A DNA stretch of 64,000 bases. Origin: CAWKEY01 sp963696315. Lineage in GTDB: Bacteria; Pseudomonadota; Gammaproteobacteria; Methylococcales; Methylomonadaceae. Within the stretch, counting starts at the first letter, position 1; every line of letters begins with the position of its first letter. The position numbers were made by a program, and so were the translations under genes. The stretch spans positions 62,001-126,000 of the forward strand of contig CAVOJU010000025.1 in NCBI GenBank assembly GCA_963696315.1, written 5' to 3'. Under the pieces are notes generated by a model. That model saw only the letters and a program-made list of their open reading frames with translations. It was not told where the DNA came from and searched no databases. Shown piece by piece: positions 63,144 to 64,000 of this stretch.

Positions 63144-63470
63144 GGTCTTTACGGAGCCCTGTGCCAGCTTATCCAAATACAATGCATTGCGGCGGCCTTG
63201 ATGCATACCCTGATACACAAGTTCGTCATTCCGGCAGGGATCGCCGGAATCCAGACTACAGGGAAGTTTTAAGCTTGCCATCCCTTACGACTTCGCTCAG
63301 GACAGGCCATGGCGCTAGATACCCGCTTCCCGGCTGGTATGACGACATTTGCGGATAACGACATGCCCTTGGCTTAAGCACCCCAATAGTAATTCACTGA
63401 ATGACAGAAGCTTGCGTCTCAGGAACACCATAAGCTGAATAATGACCGCTATTTCATATTAGGTACTTCG
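63144..63470. other. Intergenic region with palindromic repeat, no gene seen
   Basis: It contains the inverted repeat GTCATTCCGGCAGG...CGCCGGAATCCAG (63227-63256), related to the palindrome near 4490-4545, and remnants of similar repeat sequence (GACAGGCCATGG to CGACATTTGCGG). The promoter for the membrane protein at 63471 should lie at its right end. Confidence 0.5.
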
Positions 63471-64000
63471 ATGTCTGCGCAAACCCTTTCAACTGAGTAT
63501 CCGGGCATTAACCATAAACTGGCGGTGTCATTCCGGCTGCTGCTGGCACTGTATGCCATCATTCCACTGTGTTTGTTGCTGCAGTTGTTTGATGCTTGGG
63601 TTGGGCAGGATTTTTTGCGTGCAAATCTGCCCAGCAGCCCCGAGCATTTTCTTTTGTTTCAGATCCTGTTCGGGACGCCGCATATCATTGCTAGCGCCAT
63701 TGTCTTGGTCAGTAACACCGACTATCTGAAGTTTTATAAATTAAAACTGGTGTTGATGACAGCGGCGCTGGCGCTGTTTTTTGGCGTTGGCAGTCTGTTT
63801 ATTTCCTACCAGATGTTTTATGTACTGGTGGCTGCCTGGACGGTATACCATGTACTTAAGCAGCAGCATGGCGTGGCTCGCGGGGTCTGCCATTTGCCGG
63901 GCTGGGCATTTTATCTGTTGTTATGGTTGAGTGTGGCAGCCGGAATCTTTGTCTACATGGGCATCTTTCTGAAGAACAGCCTCGATGCTCAGCAGGCAGA
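63471..64000 (+). CDS. Polytopic membrane protein of unknown function (partial, runs off window end)
   Basis: From ATG 63471 an open frame of about 176 codons runs to the window edge without a stop. It starts MSAQTLSTEYPGINHKLAVSF and has at least four membrane helices: LLLALYAIIPLCLLLQLF, ILFGTPHIIASAIVLVS, LVLMTAALALFFGVGSLFISY and WAFYLLLWLSVAAGIFVYMG. Conserved-looking histidines occur in GTPHIIAS and YHVLKQQHGVARG, which could bind metal. I do not recognise the family. Confidence 0.75.
   Translation, partial: MSAQTLSTEYPGINHKLAVSFRLLLALYAIIPLCLLLQLFDAWVGQDFLRANLPSSPEHFLLFQILFGTPHIIASAIVLVSNTDYLKFYKLKLVLMTAALALFFGVGSLFISYQMFYVLVAAWTVYHVLKQQHGVARGVCHLPGWAFYLLLWLSVAAGIFVYMGIFLKNSLDAQQA

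Overview
The window looks like the chromosome of a free-living gammaproteobacterium. Support comes from the housekeeping blocks hinT / recR-ybaB-dnaX / 4.5S RNA, rluC beside rne, surA-lptD beside amgK-murU, and groES-groEL, all of gammaproteobacterial type. The sodium-type N-ATPase operon, the vanadium haloperoxidase and the RimK/GNAT-C39/DUF2817 set would fit a Methylococcales-like (methanotroph) lineage, but nothing here proves methanotrophy and the genus is left open.

Layout. 1-3.8 kb is accessory DNA: a pentapeptide-repeat protein cut by the window edge, a RAYT transposase between two inverted REP elements, a DUF4160/DUF2442 pair, and two genes (DUF4062 and TIR) packaged like integron cassettes with a recognisable attC site but no integrase. 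4-7.3 kb is core (hinT, recR, ybaB, dnaX, SRP RNA). 7.6-9.7 kb is a Na+/H+ antiporter. 10.1-13.9 kb is a divergent peptide-tailoring cluster (GNAT-C39 protease, DUF2817 M14-like hydrolase, RimK-like ATP-grasp ligase). 14.0-20.7 kb is an N-type F-ATPase operon atpD-C-Q-B-E-F-A-G in which the usual atpR slot holds a tamA remnant and a palindromic repeat. 20.7-23.1 kb is a PepSY/PhoP/PhoQ-like operon. 23.2-25.8 kb is sppA, a HAD phosphatase and rluC; 26.3-28.5 kb is rne with a long leader. 28.7-30.5 kb holds a ZIP transporter and a TMEM165/GDT1 family transporter. 30.7-31.6 kb is a restriction-enzyme remnant followed by vapBC with a visible operator. 32-33.5 kb is a broken secreted-protein gene and a LuxR-type regulator carrying a 13-C tract. 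33.8-37.8 kb is gcvT-gcvP without gcvH. 38.7-41.5 kb is a membrane-anchored TIR-SH3 protein and a vanadium haloperoxidase. tRNA-Pro(CGG) lies at 41.8 kb. 43-46 kb has a PLP trans-sulfuration enzyme, PsiE and a zinc alcohol dehydrogenase. 46.3-49.6 kb is a heat-shock region (groESL with a sigma-32 promoter, an Hsp20 with a fresh 45-bp duplication, DUF2934). 50.1-54.8 kb is a TetR-controlled EmrAB-type tripartite pump. 55-63.1 kb is rnd, an orphan DbpA-type RNA-binding domain, surA, lptD, amgK, murU and dodecin. A membrane protein runs off the right end.

A theme cuts across the window: at least eight single-base indels, most in short homopolymers, break otherwise well-conserved genes, including the essential dnaX. 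The simplest reading is consensus sequencing error, so frameshifts here should not be taken as true pseudogenes without read-level checks. The most biologically interesting candidates are the TIR/DUF4062 cassette array, the phase-variable-looking LuxR gene, the ATP-grasp peptide-tailoring cluster, and the altered N-ATPase.
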